This document shows positions 16,032 through 26,562 of a stretch of DNA of 64,000 bases, in pieces. The stretch is taken from contig NZ_MIPP01000018.1 of the NCBI RefSeq assembly GCF_002095385.1, forward strand, positions 1 through 64,000. Reading direction: 5' to 3'. How positions within the stretch are numbered: the first letter of the stretch is position 1; each line of letters opens with the position of its first letter. Under the pieces are notes generated by a model. The model worked only from the letters and a program-made list of their open reading frames with translations. It was not told the DNA's origin and searched no databases. A program made the translations under genes and the position numbers. The stretch is from Pantoea eucrina. GTDB lineage: Bacteria > Pseudomonadota > Gammaproteobacteria > Enterobacterales > Enterobacteriaceae.

Positions 16032-16060
16032 TGTCGCAATCAGTCGATTGCGACACTTTC
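16032..16060 (+). terminator. Hairpin after the SDR gene
   Basis: TGTCGCAATC (16032-16041), loop AGTC, GATTGCGACA (16046-16055), then CTTTC. It has a perfect 10-bp stem but only a weak T-tract. Confidence 0.6.
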
Positions 16061-16125
16061 ACGGCTAATGAGTTGCGTCGCCGGGCCGATATAACTAACT
16101 CTCCACCTTCAACCGGAAGTTAATT

Positions 16126-17664
16126 ATGTCGCTGAAAAAATCCTCACTGCTGGTGTTCCTCACGATGCTGGTACTGTTTCTGGCCAGCGTGGCCATCAGC
16201 AGCTGGCTGCTGGTGCGCAGTAACGCCTCGCTGACCGCCGTTAACAAAGAGATCCGCGTAGTGCTCTCCGTTATCGATCCTATCAACCACAGCCGTACGC
16301 TGCGCGTCAGGGTGATGGAATATATGAAAGCGAGCGAGGGGGACGATACCGCATCAGCAGCGTCACTTGAGAGTGTTAAAGCGGTGGCTGTCAAAGCAGA
16401 CGCGGCATTTCAGGCCTATATGGATGCCCCGCGTCTGGCCGGTGAGGCAGCAGAAGCAGAAGCTTACCGGCAGGCTTATCTCAGCTATCGCGATGAAGGG
16501 ATCCGGCCGCTGGTGGCGGCCGCTGAAGCGCACGATCAGGCACGCTTTAAAGCGCAAATCCCGACCGTCGTCCGTCTCGATCGCCAGTATGAAATTATCC
16601 TCGATAAGGTACTGGCGCAGCATGAAGCTTATGCACGCCAGCTCAATGATGACGCACAACGTCACTTTCACTCCGGCCTGATGCTGCTGGTGCTGTTTGG
16701 TGCGCTGTTTGTCGGCATCATTGTTGTGATTTCACTGCTGATGCATCGCTTTGTGCTGCTGCCGCTCAGCATGGCAAAACAGCATTGCGATTTGATCGCC
16801 GCCGGCGAGCTTAACCGCCCTGTTCCGGCAAAGGGCGCGTCGCGCAGTGAAATTCAGAGTCTGATGGGCTCGCTGGAAGCGATGCGTCTCGCCCTGACAC
16901 AAATCATTATGCAGGTACGTGACTCCGCGCATTCGGTCTCCACCGCCTCGGGCGAAATCGCAGCCGGAAACGTTGACCTGGCCTCGCGCACTGAGCAGCA
17001 GGCTGCGGCGCTGACGGAAACCGCGGCCAGCATGGAACAGCTGGGTGCTACGGTGAAGCAGAACACTGACAACGTCTTTGAAGCCTGCCGCCTGACAGGC
17101 GAGGCGGTGCAAAATGCGGAAATAGGTGAAAAAGTCTCGCGTGAGGTGATTGTGTCGATGGACCTGATCAACGCCAGCTCGAAAAAAATCGAAGAGATCA
17201 TCTCGGTGATCAACGGGATCGCGTTTCAGACCAACATCCTTGCGCTGAACGCCGCTGTGGAAGCAGCGCGAGCGGGTGAGCAGGGCAGGGGGTTTGCAGT
17301 GGTTGCCGGAGAGGTCCGCAATCTGGCACAGCGCAGCGCGCTGGCAGCCAAAGAGATAGAGACGCTGATTGCAGAGTCGGTAGCGATTATCCACACCGGC
17401 TCGGAGCAGGTCAGCCGCACCGGGGAGGCGATGAGCGCTATCATCGCGTCGGTAAGCCGCGTTAACCTTTTGATGGAGCATATTTCCGTGGCGTCAGGTG
17501 AACAGAGTCGCGGCATCGGTCAGATTGAGAAAGCGGTGACTGAAATGGACTCTGTCACGCAGCAGAACGCTGCACTGGTACAGGAGTCAGCGGCTGCGTC
17601 AGCATCGCTTGAAGAGCAGGTACAGTATCTGACCCGTTCAGTTTCCACTTTCCATCTGGCATAA
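16126..17664 (+). CDS. Methyl-accepting chemotaxis protein
   Basis: A 512-aa Tsr/Tar-type chemoreceptor. TM1 is at about 8-30 and TM2 at about 188-212, flanking a periplasmic four-helix-bundle sensor of about 155 residues. A HAMP domain follows TM2. The signalling hairpin carries the conserved tip [34 protein letters not shown]. The C-terminus ends SVSTFHLA without the NWETF CheR/CheB tether, so its adaptation depends on other receptors. The ligand is unknown. There is no adjacent che gene, so it must feed into the chromosomal pathway. Confidence 0.92.
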   Translation: MSLKKSSLLVFLTMLVLFLASVAISSWLLVRSNASLTAVNKEIRVVLSVIDPINHSRTLRVRVMEYMKASEGDDTASAASLESVKAVAVKADAAFQAYMDAPRLAGEAAEAEAYRQAYLSYRDEGIRPLVAAAEAHDQARFKAQIPTVVRLDRQYEIILDKVLAQHEAYARQLNDDAQRHFHSGLMLLVLFGALFVGIIVVISLLMHRFVLLPLSMAKQHCDLIAAGELNRPVPAKGASRSEIQSLMGSLEAMRLALTQIIMQVRDSAHSVSTASGEIAAGNVDLASRTEQQAAALTETAASMEQLGATVKQNTDNVFEACRLTGEAVQNAEIGEKVSREVIVSMDLINASSKKIEEIISVINGIAFQTNILALNAAVEAARAGEQGRGFAVVAGEVRNLAQRSALAAKEIETLIAESVAIIHTGSEQVSRTGEAMSAIIASVSRVNLLMEHISVASGEQSRGIGQIEKAVTEMDSVTQQNAALVQESAAASASLEEQVQYLTRSVSTFHLA

Positions 17665-17979
17665 GCGCCCCGTGCCGGCTCTTTTTAAGGGGCTGGCAAT
17701 CTCTCAGACCACAATACAGAACCTTTTGTGAACACTGCTTCACTATTAATGATTAAAAGAGCACATCTGAAAATTCATCTATAAAAAGCTACTATTTCAA
17801 TGCATTAGAAATAGTGGTGCCTTTTTGACAAATTTATTTTCTTCAAAGCGTAAATTTATCTTACGCTTTGCCGATATTCCTCCCTGCCACCTTAGCGCAA
17901 ACCGGTACGTTTGCGCCTGTTTTACAGGTGTGCTGCGGGCAAGAGTGCGCCGCAGTTAATTCTTCTCAGGGAGCAGTAA
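17665..17979. other. Intergenic region with a hairpin upstream of traT
   Basis: 315 bp without a gene. CAAAGCGTAA (17844-17853) pairs with TTACGCTTTG (17861-17870) around a 7-nt AT-rich loop. With no T-tract after it, it may be a weak terminator or an operator for the TraT-like gene. Confidence 0.5.
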
Positions 17980-18711
17980 ATGAACCATCGTAAACCCCTG
18001 GTGGCGGCCGTCGTCGCCTCCTGCATCGTTCTTTCCGGCTGCAGCGCCATGACTACCGCCATCAAAAAGCGCAATCTTGAAGTTAAAACGCAGATGAGCC
18101 AGACGGTATGGCTTGAGCCTTCCAGTCAGAAAACGGTCTATCTGCAGGTGCGTAATACCTCTGACAAAGATATGAGCGATCTGCAGTCGCTGCTGGCGCA
18201 GGACCTGCAGGCTAAAGGGTATACTGTCACATCCTCGCCCGATACCGCGTTCTACTGGATTCAGGCTAACGTGCTGAAAGCGGAAAAAATGGATCTGCGC
18301 CAGTCGCAGGGCTTCCTGGCGACCGGCTATGAAGGCGCGGTTACCGGTGCAGCGCTGGGTGCCGGCATTACGGCCTATAACGGTAACTCGGGTGGTGCGA
18401 TGCTTGGCGTCGGTCTGGCCGCAGGCCTGGCAGGAATGGCAGCCGATGCGCTGATTGAAGATGTTAACTTCACCATGGTGACCGATCTGCAGATCTCCGA
18501 ACGCAGTAAAAACGCCGTGACCACTGACAACATTGCCGCACTGCGTCAGGGCACATCGGGCATTAAGTTGCAGACCAGCAGCGAAGAGGGCAACCGCATG
18601 AAGTATCAGACGCGCGTGGTGTCCAACGCCAACAAGGTCAATCTCAAGTTTGAAGAAGCGAAGCCGGTGCTGGAAGCGCAGCTGGCGAAATCCGTGGCAG
18701 GCATCATGTAA
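17980..18711 (+). CDS. traT: TraT-like outer-membrane lipoprotein
   Basis: A 243-aa protein. It has a lipoprotein signal with lipobox VLSGC (Cys21). The body follows plasmid TraT closely: [42 protein letters not shown], and a Gly-rich hydrophobic stretch with [22 protein letters not shown]. TraT mediates surface exclusion and serum resistance in F-like plasmids. Here it is an orphan, about 9 kb from the mobilisation genes with no traS or transfer genes beside it. Such stand-alone copies probably act in envelope protection. Confidence 0.9.
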   Translation: MNHRKPLVAAVVASCIVLSGCSAMTTAIKKRNLEVKTQMSQTVWLEPSSQKTVYLQVRNTSDKDMSDLQSLLAQDLQAKGYTVTSSPDTAFYWIQANVLKAEKMDLRQSQGFLATGYEGAVTGAALGAGITAYNGNSGGAMLGVGLAAGLAGMAADALIEDVNFTMVTDLQISERSKNAVTTDNIAALRQGTSGIKLQTSSEEGNRMKYQTRVVSNANKVNLKFEEAKPVLEAQLAKSVAGIM

Positions 18712-19134
18712 TCACGGGTGCCGCTGGTGCTTTCCGGCCGGCGGCAAATCACAACTGCATAACTCTGAATATATGCCCTGAATAGTTACAGCATCCCTTA
18801 ACATGAAACACTAACCGGTGCTGGTCTGACGCATATTGCCCCTCTCTGACCTTTTCAACCTCAGGCGCAGATCTGAAACAGGGTTGCCCCTCCTGACCCG
18901 CCGCCGCGCCCGGCCCGCAGGGCCGGAATGAGTTGAACAGGTAAAAGAGTGCTGTAACTAAAATTCCAGCAGTACGGGTGAAATAGGACAAACGGCAGCC
19001 TGACAGCGCAAGGATAAAATATTTAGCGCCGGTTTTAATCCTTAATCAGAGCCACGGCCTTTCTGCCTCTCAGTCAGGCGAGCTTTAAACTCTGGATACG
19101 CTTTTGATAAGTTTCGATAATCATCATCGCCGTT
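18712..19134. other. Intergenic region, nothing recognised
   Basis: About 420 bp between the rightward traT gene and the leftward HAD gene. It contains a GC-rich cluster at 18890-18930 with CGGCCCGCAGGGCCG-type inverted repeats. The 80-aa minus-strand frame (18749-18991) lacks a ribosome site and protein-like composition and is not called. Confidence 0.5.
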
Positions 19135-19818
19135 TTACGCTTGTCTATCAACTGCAATGATCTGTTCTGCTATTGCCTGTAAATCATCACCGCAGATATC
19201 GGGCTGTTTGCCCAGCAATAGCGGCGCGTTACCGGAGCGGGTAAGCAGGGCACCTTTCCAGCCACAGGCCATAGCGCCAATAATATCCCAGGCGTGCGTG
19301 GCTATCATTCTGAGCGCAGCAGGAGGCTGATCCAGCGCCTGACTGACACTCTGATAAGCGGCAGCGGCAGGTTTGAAACAGCCGCTCAGCTCAACGGAGA
19401 ACTGCTGTGAAAAAAATGGTGCCAGTCCGGATTGCGCCAGCACTTTTTTGCCCGCTTCTGCCGATGAGTTCGTGAACGTCACCATTTCAAAACCTGCAGT
19501 ACGAAGTTTTTCCAGCGCGGGCAGCGCATCAGGATGAGCGGGTAATGCCGCCATCTCCTCCTGAAACCGCGTTATCTGTGCTGGAGTGAGCGCTGTATTG
19601 CGGATAGTGGCTACCATTTTCAACACGGCAACCGCCAGTTCACCAAATGGCACATAGCGACCGCTTAAGGTGAGCGTCTGGGAGTAGAGGATCTGTTCTG
19701 CAAACCACTGACGCATCACCTGCGTATCGCCAAACGTGTCCAGAAAAAAATCATCCAGAGACGTCAGATCGAGCAGCGTTTCATTGACATCAAATACCAG
19801 CAGGGTGCTCTCTTTCAT
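19135..19818 (-). CDS. Haloacid dehalogenase type II-like HAD hydrolase
   Basis: A 227-aa protein. HAD motif I is FDVNETLLDL (nucleophile Asp10); motif II is FTNSS; the motif III Lys is in SGCFKP; motif IV is ATHAWDIIGA. Type II cap organisation and length match L-2-haloacid dehalogenases, although many members act on phosphoesters or other substrates. It lies downstream of amyA in the same direction, but an 84-bp gap with a hairpin separates them. The role is unknown. Confidence 0.85.
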   Translation of the reverse strand: MKESTLLVFDVNETLLDLTSLDDFFLDTFGDTQVMRQWFAEQILYSQTLTLSGRYVPFGELAVAVLKMVATIRNTALTPAQITRFQEEMAALPAHPDALPALEKLRTAGFEMVTFTNSSAEAGKKVLAQSGLAPFFSQQFSVELSGCFKPAAAAYQSVSQALDQPPAALRMIATHAWDIIGAMACGWKGALLTRSGNAPLLLGKQPDICGDDLQAIAEQIIAVDRQA

Positions 19819-19868
19819 TATTGTCTGCGTACCTTTTTTGCATAAAACGTATTGCTGCAGAGCACAAC

Positions 19869-19897
19869 GTGCGGGCTGCCAGAGGCGCAGCCCGCAC
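19869..19897 (-). terminator. GC-rich hairpin after amyA
   Basis: GTGCGGGCTGC (19869-19879) pairs perfectly with GCAGCCCGCAC (19887-19897) around a 7-nt loop, starting 5 bp beyond the amyA stop. There is no clear T-tract, so it may end transcription poorly. Confidence 0.5.
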
Positions 19898-19902
19898 GGA
19901 TA

Positions 19903-21381
19903 TTACTCAATAACCCAGACGCTGACGCTGCCGCCGTTGCAGGTGAATACCGCTTCACCCTGTTCACTGGTGGTGATCGTCTCGTCGCGATTGCCAAGGA
20001 AATCGCGCCAGTTTTTGCCGGCGTAATTTTCTCCCAGCGTCAGCGTTTTCTCTCCGCTGTCGCCGTTGGACATCACGACCACGCAGCCTGGCTCATCTTC
20101 CGTGCCGCTGCGGCTGAATGCGATGCAGTTAGGGTGATCAAACCACAGCGTCTGCACCCCGTGTGCAAAACGCTGGCGCGCAATCATCAGCCGATCGAGC
20201 TTGTCGATCACCGGCATCTCAACGTGATGCGTTTCGCCATCGCTGCCGGTATCCTCGTAGCTGGCGCCGTAGAGATCCGGATAGAACACGCACGGCACAC
20301 CGTTTTCACGCAGCAAAATCAGCGCATAGGCGAGCGGCTTGAACCAGGCCTCTACCGGCGCTTCAAGCGCCTGCAGCGGCTGTGTATCGTGGTTAGCAAC
20401 GATAGTAACGGCGTGGAACGGATCGGCTTCTACCAGCGTACCGGAGAAAATCTGGCTCATGTCGTAACTGCTGCCCTGCTTAGAGGCTTCATGAAACTTC
20501 ATATGCAGTGGCGCATCGAAGAGCAGCGTTTTGCCCTCAACCTGATTGATATACTGCTGCAGTTTATCCAGCTCAAACGACCAGTACTCCGCCACGATAA
20601 ACAGCGGCTTTTCAGAGACCTCCTGTACATGGTCAATCCACTCTTTGTAGAACCAGGCCGGAATATGTTTAACCGCATCCAGGCGGAATCCGTCGCACTG
20701 GGTGGTTTCCATCATCCAGCGCGCCCAGTATTTGATCTCTTCCGTCGCCGAGCGGTTGCGGAAATCGATATTGGACCCCATCAGATAATCAAAGTTACCC
20801 AGTTCATTATCAACCTGATCGTTCCAGCCCTCGCCGGTATAGTCGTTCACAATCTTAAACACGCCATCTTCATCGGGATTTTCGATGTGATCAACGCCGC
20901 TGAAGCACTTGTAGTCCCAGATAAACTTTGAATACTTTCCGGCACGAACCGGGAAGGTGTAGCGCGTCCAGGCATCACACTCCACCACCTCTTCGTGGAT
21001 TTGTGAGCGATCCTGCTCGTCGACCCGGTTGACCAGAATGCGTTCTTTCTCATCGGCGCCCATTTTGTGGTTAACCACCACATCCATCAGCACCGCAATC
21101 TGATGCTGATGGAGCGTATCAATCGCCGCATGGAGCTGCGCTTTGTCTCCATATTTAGTGGCAACGGTGCCTTTCTGATCAAACTCACCCAGGTCAAACA
21201 GATCGTAAGTGTCATAGCCGACTGAACTGCCGCCTGAAGCACCTTTGTAGGCTGGTGGCAGCCAGATCATATTGATACCAGATTCGCTCATATGCGCTGC
21301 CCGTTCGGCCAGCTCAGGCCAGAGCTGGCCGCCTTCGGGGTAATACCAGTGAAATGCCTGTAACAGGGTTGGATTTTTCAT
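19903..21381 (-). CDS. amyA: Cytoplasmic alpha-amylase AmyA
   Basis: A 492-aa GH13 enzyme. The ATG at 21381 ([18 protein letters not shown]) matches E. coli AmyA; the 24-residue extension is rejected. The catalytic residues are visible in order: Asp in GFRLDAVKH, Glu in IVAEYWS, Asp in [21 protein letters not shown] near residue 105 is the first conserved region. There is no signal peptide, so it hydrolyses intracellular maltodextrin or glycogen. It is monocistronic. Confidence 0.96.
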   Translation of the reverse strand: MKNPTLLQAFHWYYPEGGQLWPELAERAAHMSESGINMIWLPPAYKGASGGSSVGYDTYDLFDLGEFDQKGTVATKYGDKAQLHAAIDTLHQHQIAVLMDVVVNHKMGADEKERILVNRVDEQDRSQIHEEVVECDAWTRYTFPVRAGKYSKFIWDYKCFSGVDHIENPDEDGVFKIVNDYTGEGWNDQVDNELGNFDYLMGSNIDFRNRSATEEIKYWARWMMETTQCDGFRLDAVKHIPAWFYKEWIDHVQEVSEKPLFIVAEYWSFELDKLQQYINQVEGKTLLFDAPLHMKFHEASKQGSSYDMSQIFSGTLVEADPFHAVTIVANHDTQPLQALEAPVEAWFKPLAYALILLRENGVPCVFYPDLYGASYEDTGSDGETHHVEMPVIDKLDRLMIARQRFAHGVQTLWFDHPNCIAFSRSGTEDEPGCVVVMSNGDSGEKTLTLGENYAGKNWRDFLGNRDETITTSEQGEAVFTCNGGSVSVWVIE

Positions 21382-21581
21382 CGCCGGGCTCCGTTTATAG
21401 TCAAAAGAATTATGGAGCGGGAATGGAAAAGCGCGCGAATATTCAGCGGCCACCGCACTTTTTGCTGTTGCAACAGCAGGACCGGCATGGGATGTGCATT
21501 ACTCTTAAAAACAGGCCAGCCGCTTTGCAGCGGCGTTTTTTAATTTATGCTGACCCCGCCATTTGCTAATGCGGAACGCAC

Positions 21582-22150
21582 ATGACCCGATATTTCTCTT
21601 TCTGTTCGCTTATTGTTCTCGCCTCTCTTTACGCAACGCAGGGAGTGCATGCGGATACGCCCGGGACGCCGCTCGTTGCCGGCTACGGTAAGCTTTATGA
21701 CACTCCTGACGCGGCTTTTCAGCCCGACAGGACGCAGCACTACAAGCTGGTTTTTAAAGTGAGCGAGGCGGCCAGCAATGCCGCGGATATTAATCCCGGC
21801 CTGAATGAAGTGGCGCGCGTCATCAATCTTTACGGTCGTTCCGGCGTGCCGGCTAATCAGCTGGACGCGTGGTGGCAGTTAACGGCGGCGCCACGCCCGC
21901 TATGCTGGATGAGCAGCACTACCGGAAGCTGTTCGGCGCGGCTAATCCTAACCTGCAGCTGATAAAAGCGCTGAACGATGCGGGCGTAAAAGTGACGCTG
22001 TGCAGTCAGGCGCTGGCGTGGCATCATTACGATCCGCGCTGGGTCGCTTCATCCGTTATCACTACCCCCTCAGCGCTGACCACGATGACCGTGCTGCAGA
22101 ACCAGGGCTACGCGCTACTGGATACGCAGGGGGCCGGAAAGGTTGAATAA
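21582..22150 (+). pseudogene. DsrE/DsrF-like periplasmic protein, frameshifted
   Basis: The first frame opens with a signal peptide (MTRYFSFCSLIVLASLYA, cleavage near GVHA) and continues with the DsrE pattern HYKLVFKVSEAAS...GLNEVARVINLY to about 21865. The protein resumes in another frame as VVAVNGGATPAML, then VKVTLCSQALAWHHYDP with the typical conserved Cys, and ends at 22150. Insertion of one base at about 21864-21868 restores a 189-aa protein. DsrE-family periplasmic proteins are linked to sulfur or redox metabolism. It may be an assembly indel. Confidence 0.8.
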
Positions 22151-22198
22151 TCCCTGCTGATTGATGCTGGAGATGAATTATGCAGAGAAAATAGAGAT

Positions 22199-22636
22199 TC
22201 AGGTACGCTCAATGCTGGCCTGACAGGCGACTACCTCAATCAGCTCAAACTCTGCAGCCACCAGCTCCATACGTTCATCAAAAACGCCACTGCTTTCAAA
22301 GAAGCGCTGGTGCTCCTGACGCCAGTAGCGGAGGCTCAGATCGCCTTCACCCTCTTTACGGGCAAACGCTTCGGTGACGTCGCAGAAGCGTATCAGCTGC
22401 AGACTGACGATGCGGACTACGCAAACCGGTTGATTGCGGCCGTCGAGGACGATGCTGTAGCGGCCGACAGATGGTGCTTCAGCATCATCCTGAAAAGCAG
22501 CCAGCGAACTGCAGGTAGCGGTTTTCCTGCCCTCTGTAATCAGTTTCGCCAGGGTATCTGCCAGGGCAGGGGAATCACCAAACGTCCAGCTCAGCGCCTG
22601 CGGGTATTTCGCTTTAAGTGCAGTTATCTTAGTCAT
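22199..22636 (-). CDS. ASCH-domain protein
   Basis: A 145-aa protein. The ATG at 22636 (MTKITALKAKYPQALSW) is chosen; the frame open upstream overlaps the DinB gene. WTFGDSPALADTLAKLITEGRKTATC, then PVCVVRIVSLQLIRFCDVTEAFA and GDLSLRYWRQEHQRFF give the ASCH/PUA-like signature. ASCH proteins bind RNA or act as nucleoside amidohydrolases; the closest relatives are YqfB-like. It overlaps the preceding dinB-like gene by 8 bp, indicating co-expression. Confidence 0.85.
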   Translation of the reverse strand: MTKITALKAKYPQALSWTFGDSPALADTLAKLITEGRKTATCSSLAAFQDDAEAPSVGRYSIVLDGRNQPVCVVRIVSLQLIRFCDVTEAFARKEGEGDLSLRYWRQEHQRFFESSGVFDERMELVAAEFELIEVVACQASIERT

Positions 22637-23114
22637 TATGATCTCGCAAAAAGACCGCCAGCACATCCTTCGGTGGCGTAACGCCGCATTCTGATAAGAG
22701 CCAGCCCACAGCACCGCGATGGTAGGTGCCGTGAAACAGCATATGGTTGATCATCTCTTCAGCCTGCATTTCTCCGGCGCCACCATCCACAAAACGAAAG
22801 CGGATCGCCTGAGCGAGATCGGCTTCATTAAGCGTGGCGACATGCTTCAGGTACCAGCGAGTGGTCTCCGACAGAGCGTGCATCAGTTCTTCAACGGCAG
22901 GCGTTTCAGGGGTATTCAGTGCGGTGTAACCGTGTTGCTCACCGGTGAGGTTGGCTTTGAAAATAGCGTCCACGACATAGACGTGGTTCATCAGGCGCAA
23001 TGCCAGATGACGTTTTTCCGCAAACTGTGCGGCATCAATGTCAGAAATTGCCTGCAGGGTGGCGGCATCTATCCATAATTTATAGCGGAGAAGGGTGGTC
23101 AGGGTGCTGCTCAT
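22629..23114 (-). CDS. DinB-family (YfiT-like) protein
   Basis: A 161-aa four-helix-bundle protein. The ATG at 23114 (MSSTLTTLLRYKLWID) is chosen. The metal-binding histidines are HLALRLMNHVYVVD at about 40-50 and the pair in INHMLFHGTYHRGAVGWLL near the C-terminus. The latter is the DinB signature. Members are metal-dependent, often thiol transferases, and the name reflects a DNA-damage-induced Bacillus gene. It is co-transcribed with the ASCH gene. Confidence 0.88.
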   Translation of the reverse strand: MSSTLTTLLRYKLWIDAATLQAISDIDAAQFAEKRHLALRLMNHVYVVDAIFKANLTGEQHGYTALNTPETPAVEELMHALSETTRWYLKHVATLNEADLAQAIRFRFVDGGAGEMQAEEMINHMLFHGTYHRGAVGWLLSECGVTPPKDVLAVFLRDHND

Positions 23115-23171
23115 GGTTTCATCCTGAAAAAGGCAGAGGCCCATCATAGCAGCAAAAAAAATGGCCGAACA

Positions 23172-23199
23172 ACAAAAAAGAGGAGCCAGGCTCCTCTTT
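23172..23199 (-). terminator. Terminator after betT
   Basis: AAAGAGGAGCC (23177-23187) pairs with GGCTCCTCTTT (23189-23199). Read leftward it is followed by TTTGTTGTT, and it lies 16 bp beyond the betT stop. Confidence 0.82.
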
Positions 23200-23214
23200 G
23201 GTCATGCAGTCACA

Positions 23215-25209
23215 TTAACGCACAATGTGCAGGAAGTACAGGTGCTTCTCATACTGGTCGAGGATATCGTTAATGATCTGCTCCTGATTCCAGCCCATCA
23301 CGTCATAATCCTGGCCGCCCTCTTTGAGATAGACCACCGCACGGTAATATTTCTGCTCTTCTGCCTTGTCGCTGGCTGACATACCCGCCAGCGCAAAAGC
23401 GGGCTGCAGATAGGGGCGCGCGCGAACTTCGTAAACGAAGTTAAGCTCCTGTCCCAGATCCACCTCAAATCGCACGCGATCGTCTTCATCGGCCCGGGTA
23501 TGCGACGGGGTGTTTTGCTTTGCCAGCTCCTGCTCGACCATCTCCATCGCCGGGTAGATCACCTCAGTCATAAAGCGCTTTACCTGCGAGCGTTTCGGGA
23601 AATAGGCGATATTACGTAAACGACGCTGCCACGGGATCGGGTTACGTGCAGCCGTGGGCGCGATGGTGGCAATCTGTTTGCTCTCTCGCTTCCAGGCATC
23701 AATGCGAAGCGCTTTAAGCAACCCATACATCGACATCAGCAGGATGATGGCAAACGGCAGGGCGCTGGCGATGGTCACAACCTGCAGCGCTTTCATGCCG
23801 CCAGCTAACAGTAAGGTGATGGCCACGACGCCCATCAGCGCGGACCAGAAAATACGCTGCCAGACTGGCGTTTGATCGATGCCCCCTGAAGCAAGCGTAT
23901 CGACAACCATCGCCCCGGAGTCAGCGGACGTGACAAAAAAGACCACTACCATGGCGACGGCAATGCAGGAGAGGGCAAAACTGAATGGAAAATGCTCCAG
24001 AAAATTAAATAGCGCGAGCGTTTGATCGCTCATCACTATCTGTGCCAGATCGGTGGCGCCCTGCTGCATAATCATCCAGATTGCGCTGTTACCAAAGAAG
24101 GTCATCCAGAGCAGCGTAAAGCCCGCCGGCACAAACAGTACGCCGGTGACAAATTCACGGATGGTACGACCGCGCGATACGCGGGCAATGAACATGCCGA
24201 CAAAGGGTGACCAGGCCAGCCACCATCCCCAGTAGAACAGCGTCCAGCCGCCCAGCCACTTACTCGATTTAGGCTCATAGGCATACAGATTGAACGTTTT
24301 CGTTACCAGTTCGGAAAGATAGCCGCCGGTATTCTCCACAAACGACTTCAGCAGCAGCACCGTTGGCCCCAGCGTGCCGACCAGGATCAGCAGCAGCACC
24401 GCCAGACCGAGGTTTATTTCCGATAAAATACGGATACCTTTGTCCAGCCCGGAGACAACGGACAGTGTCGCCAGTGCAGTAATTACCACAATCAGAATCA
24501 CCTGCATGGTAGCGCTGACCGGTAAACCAAACAGATGATTAAGGCCGGCGTTAACCTGCAGCACGCCGTAGCCCAGTGAGGTGGCCACACCCAGCACCGT
24601 ACCAATCACCGCAAAAATATCTACGGCATGCCCCATCCAGCCATAAATGCGGTCACCGATAATCGGATAGAGCGCTGAGCGCAGCGTCAGCGGTAATCCA
24701 TGACGATAGCTAAAGAACGCCAGGATCAGCGCCACAATCGCATATATCGACCAGGCGTGCAGGCCCCAGTGGAAGAATGTGATACGCAACGCTTCCCGCG
24801 CCGCATTGACGGTTTCCGGCTCGCCTGACGGCGGTGCCATATAGTGCATCACCGGCTCAGCTACGCCGAAAAACATCAGCCCTATTCCCATACCGGCAGA
24901 AAACAACATGGCAAACCAGGAGTGATAACTGAAGTCAGGTTCGGCGTGATCGGGCCCGAGTTTAATATCACCATAGCGCGATACCCCCAGGTAGATCACG
25001 GTCAGCAAAATCAGCGCAACGGCGAGAATATAAAACCAGCTGGCATTAGCAAACAGCGACGTCTGCAGGGCGGTGAGCTGGGTATCCGCCTGTTCAGGAA
25101 AGAGCGCGGCAAAGGCGACCAGGATAAAAATCAGGGCGGCTGAAGTGAAAAAGACCGGCGGGTTGATGTGGCTTCGCTTTTTTTGGATGTCCGTTTCTGA
25201 TGTTGGCAT
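23215..25209 (-). CDS. betT: BCCT-family choline transporter BetT
   Basis: A 664-aa inner-membrane protein with 12 helices. The BCCT core is visible: GMGIGLMFFGVAEPVMHY at about 108, WGLHAWSIYAIVALILAFFSYRHGLPLTLRSALYPIIG, and the substrate-site Trp-rich segment FYWGWWLAWSPFVGMFIARVSRG. The long hydrophilic C-terminal domain of about 150 residues (VRFEVDLGQELNFVYEVRARPYL) is typical of BetT rather than BetP/CaiT. BetT imports choline with protons for glycine betaine synthesis. No betIBA genes are adjacent. Confidence 0.93.
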   Translation of the reverse strand: MPTSETDIQKKRSHINPPVFFTSAALIFILVAFAALFPEQADTQLTALQTSLFANASWFYILAVALILLTVIYLGVSRYGDIKLGPDHAEPDFSYHSWFAMLFSAGMGIGLMFFGVAEPVMHYMAPPSGEPETVNAAREALRITFFHWGLHAWSIYAIVALILAFFSYRHGLPLTLRSALYPIIGDRIYGWMGHAVDIFAVIGTVLGVATSLGYGVLQVNAGLNHLFGLPVSATMQVILIVVITALATLSVVSGLDKGIRILSEINLGLAVLLLILVGTLGPTVLLLKSFVENTGGYLSELVTKTFNLYAYEPKSSKWLGGWTLFYWGWWLAWSPFVGMFIARVSRGRTIREFVTGVLFVPAGFTLLWMTFFGNSAIWMIMQQGATDLAQIVMSDQTLALFNFLEHFPFSFALSCIAVAMVVVFFVTSADSGAMVVDTLASGGIDQTPVWQRIFWSALMGVVAITLLLAGGMKALQVVTIASALPFAIILLMSMYGLLKALRIDAWKRESKQIATIAPTAARNPIPWQRRLRNIAYFPKRSQVKRFMTEVIYPAMEMVEQELAKQNTPSHTRADEDDRVRFEVDLGQELNFVYEVRARPYLQPAFALAGMSASDKAEEQKYYRAVVYLKEGGQDYDVMGWNQEQIINDILDQYEKHLYFLHIVR

Positions 25210-25287
25210 AAGTATCCTGCATAACGTGAATGAAGACCAAATGTAACAATCAGTATGGAAGAGTAAAAGCGATACGCCAGCAGGTGC

Positions 25288-26562
25288 TTAAAAACCAGGC
25301 TGACCGCATGAGGTTTTTCCCGAACTCGCCCAGATGGCTGCACGCTCCACGGCGATTTTATCTGCTTCACAGCTCATGACCCTATTTGCGCGTGCCAGTG
25401 CAAGCCTGGAATGGCGCTGTGCATCAGCGGCGTAACGGTGCGGCGCGATCAGCGCCAGTGCCTGAAGCGATTTCTGCAGACGAATTTGTACCTCAGCCAG
25501 TCCTGCGCCATCGCGCCCGACAGCGGTGAACACATCATCAAACATATCGCTGATTTGGGCGGGCCGGATAAACAGGCGCGGCCAGGCGACTTCATCAGAA
25601 GCCGGAGGAACAGGATGGCCGAATAGCCTGACAGCACGGCCAATAATATCTATGGCAGTGCCGGGATCGTTAACGGCTGGGGAAAGTGCGCGTGAGGCGA
25701 TTTCTGCGAGCACGCAGAGGCCAAAGCGCGGGTCCTGCTCATAAGAGCGCTGCTCACCAGAGGTAAATGCACTCTGCAGATGATCCTGATCTTCTGCAGA
25801 TATCGGCTGGGTGCACCACAGCAGGGGCGATCCCGGATGAACAAAGCTGCCGGGCTGAGCCGCCAGATAGAGGCGCACCTGCTGCTGTTCAGCCCAGTCG
25901 CTGAGCCGTTGCAAATCGATATGCTGCAGGTATCCAATAGCTTCCGGCAGAAGCGGATGGGGCAGTGCCGCTGCGGGCAGCTCACCCTGCCAGGCTGAGC
26001 CACCCATGCTGGGGTTCTGTAATCGTTCAGTCAGCGCCGCGCGGGTTGCCTGCTCAACGCGCTGAGAGGTTTCGCCCAGGCTGCCAAAGTTAGCGAGATG
26101 CTGGATCCAGCGCAGCAGGGTGATCACAATCATGGCGATCACCAGCAGCGTCACAAAGAACAGCACCACCCGCCCCTGTGTGCCGTATGCGCCCATACCC
26201 AGCGCGATGATCCCCACCAGGCTGTAGAGAAACGAGCCGATGAACGTCGCCAGCACATTCTGCGTGGTGCGATCTTCCATCAGCAGACTGGTGGCACGCG
26301 GCGTCACGCTGCTGCTCGCGGAGTTATAGGCTGTCACCATGATATTCAGCGAAAACGTTGTGACTGCCAGCATACTGGAAGCGAGGATAGCCAGAATCTC
26401 ATCCACGGCCTCACTGCCAATCAGACCCGATACGGAGGCAGGAATAAACGGTTTCACCGCGATAGCCACCAGCGCGGTTATCACCGCCAGTACCGCAAAC
26501 AGCGAGCTGCGAAACCAGAGCTGTTTAGTCAGCTGGCGCAGTAACCATTGTGTTTTGGACAT
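25288..26562 (-). CDS. DUF2254 inner-membrane protein
   Basis: A 424-aa protein. Four hydrophobic segments lie in the N-terminal 165 residues, including SSMLAVTTFSLNIMVTAYNSASSSVTPRAT, a hallmark of DUF2254. The C-terminal 250 residues are soluble and contain GLCVLAEIASRALSPAVNDPGTAIDIIGR, the other conserved region. The family is of unknown function. It is upstream of and collinear with betT but separated by 78 bp; a link to osmotic or envelope stress is only suggested. Confidence 0.9.
   Translation of the reverse strand: MSKTQWLLRQLTKQLWFRSSLFAVLAVITALVAIAVKPFIPASVSGLIGSEAVDEILAILASSMLAVTTFSLNIMVTAYNSASSSVTPRATSLLMEDRTTQNVLATFIGSFLYSLVGIIALGMGAYGTQGRVVLFFVTLLVIAMIVITLLRWIQHLANFGSLGETSQRVEQATRAALTERLQNPSMGGSAWQGELPAAALPHPLLPEAIGYLQHIDLQRLSDWAEQQQVRLYLAAQPGSFVHPGSPLLWCTQPISAEDQDHLQSAFTSGEQRSYEQDPRFGLCVLAEIASRALSPAVNDPGTAIDIIGRAVRLFGHPVPPASDEVAWPRLFIRPAQISDMFDDVFTAVGRDGAGLAEVQIRLQKSLQALALIAPHRYAADAQRHSRLALARANRVMSCEADKIAVERAAIWASSGKTSCGQPGF

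Noticed and set aside
16732-17481. 249-aa minus-strand frame
   Set aside because: Antisense to the chemoreceptor signalling domain; no ribosome site and a biased composition.
18749-18991. 80-aa minus-strand frame in the traT-HAD gap
   Set aside because: No start signals and no protein-like pattern.
19852-20931. 359-aa plus-strand open frame
   Set aside because: It lies antisense to amyA, whose 492 residues match the family throughout with all catalytic motifs; the composition (His/Arg-rich) is typical of an antisense shadow.
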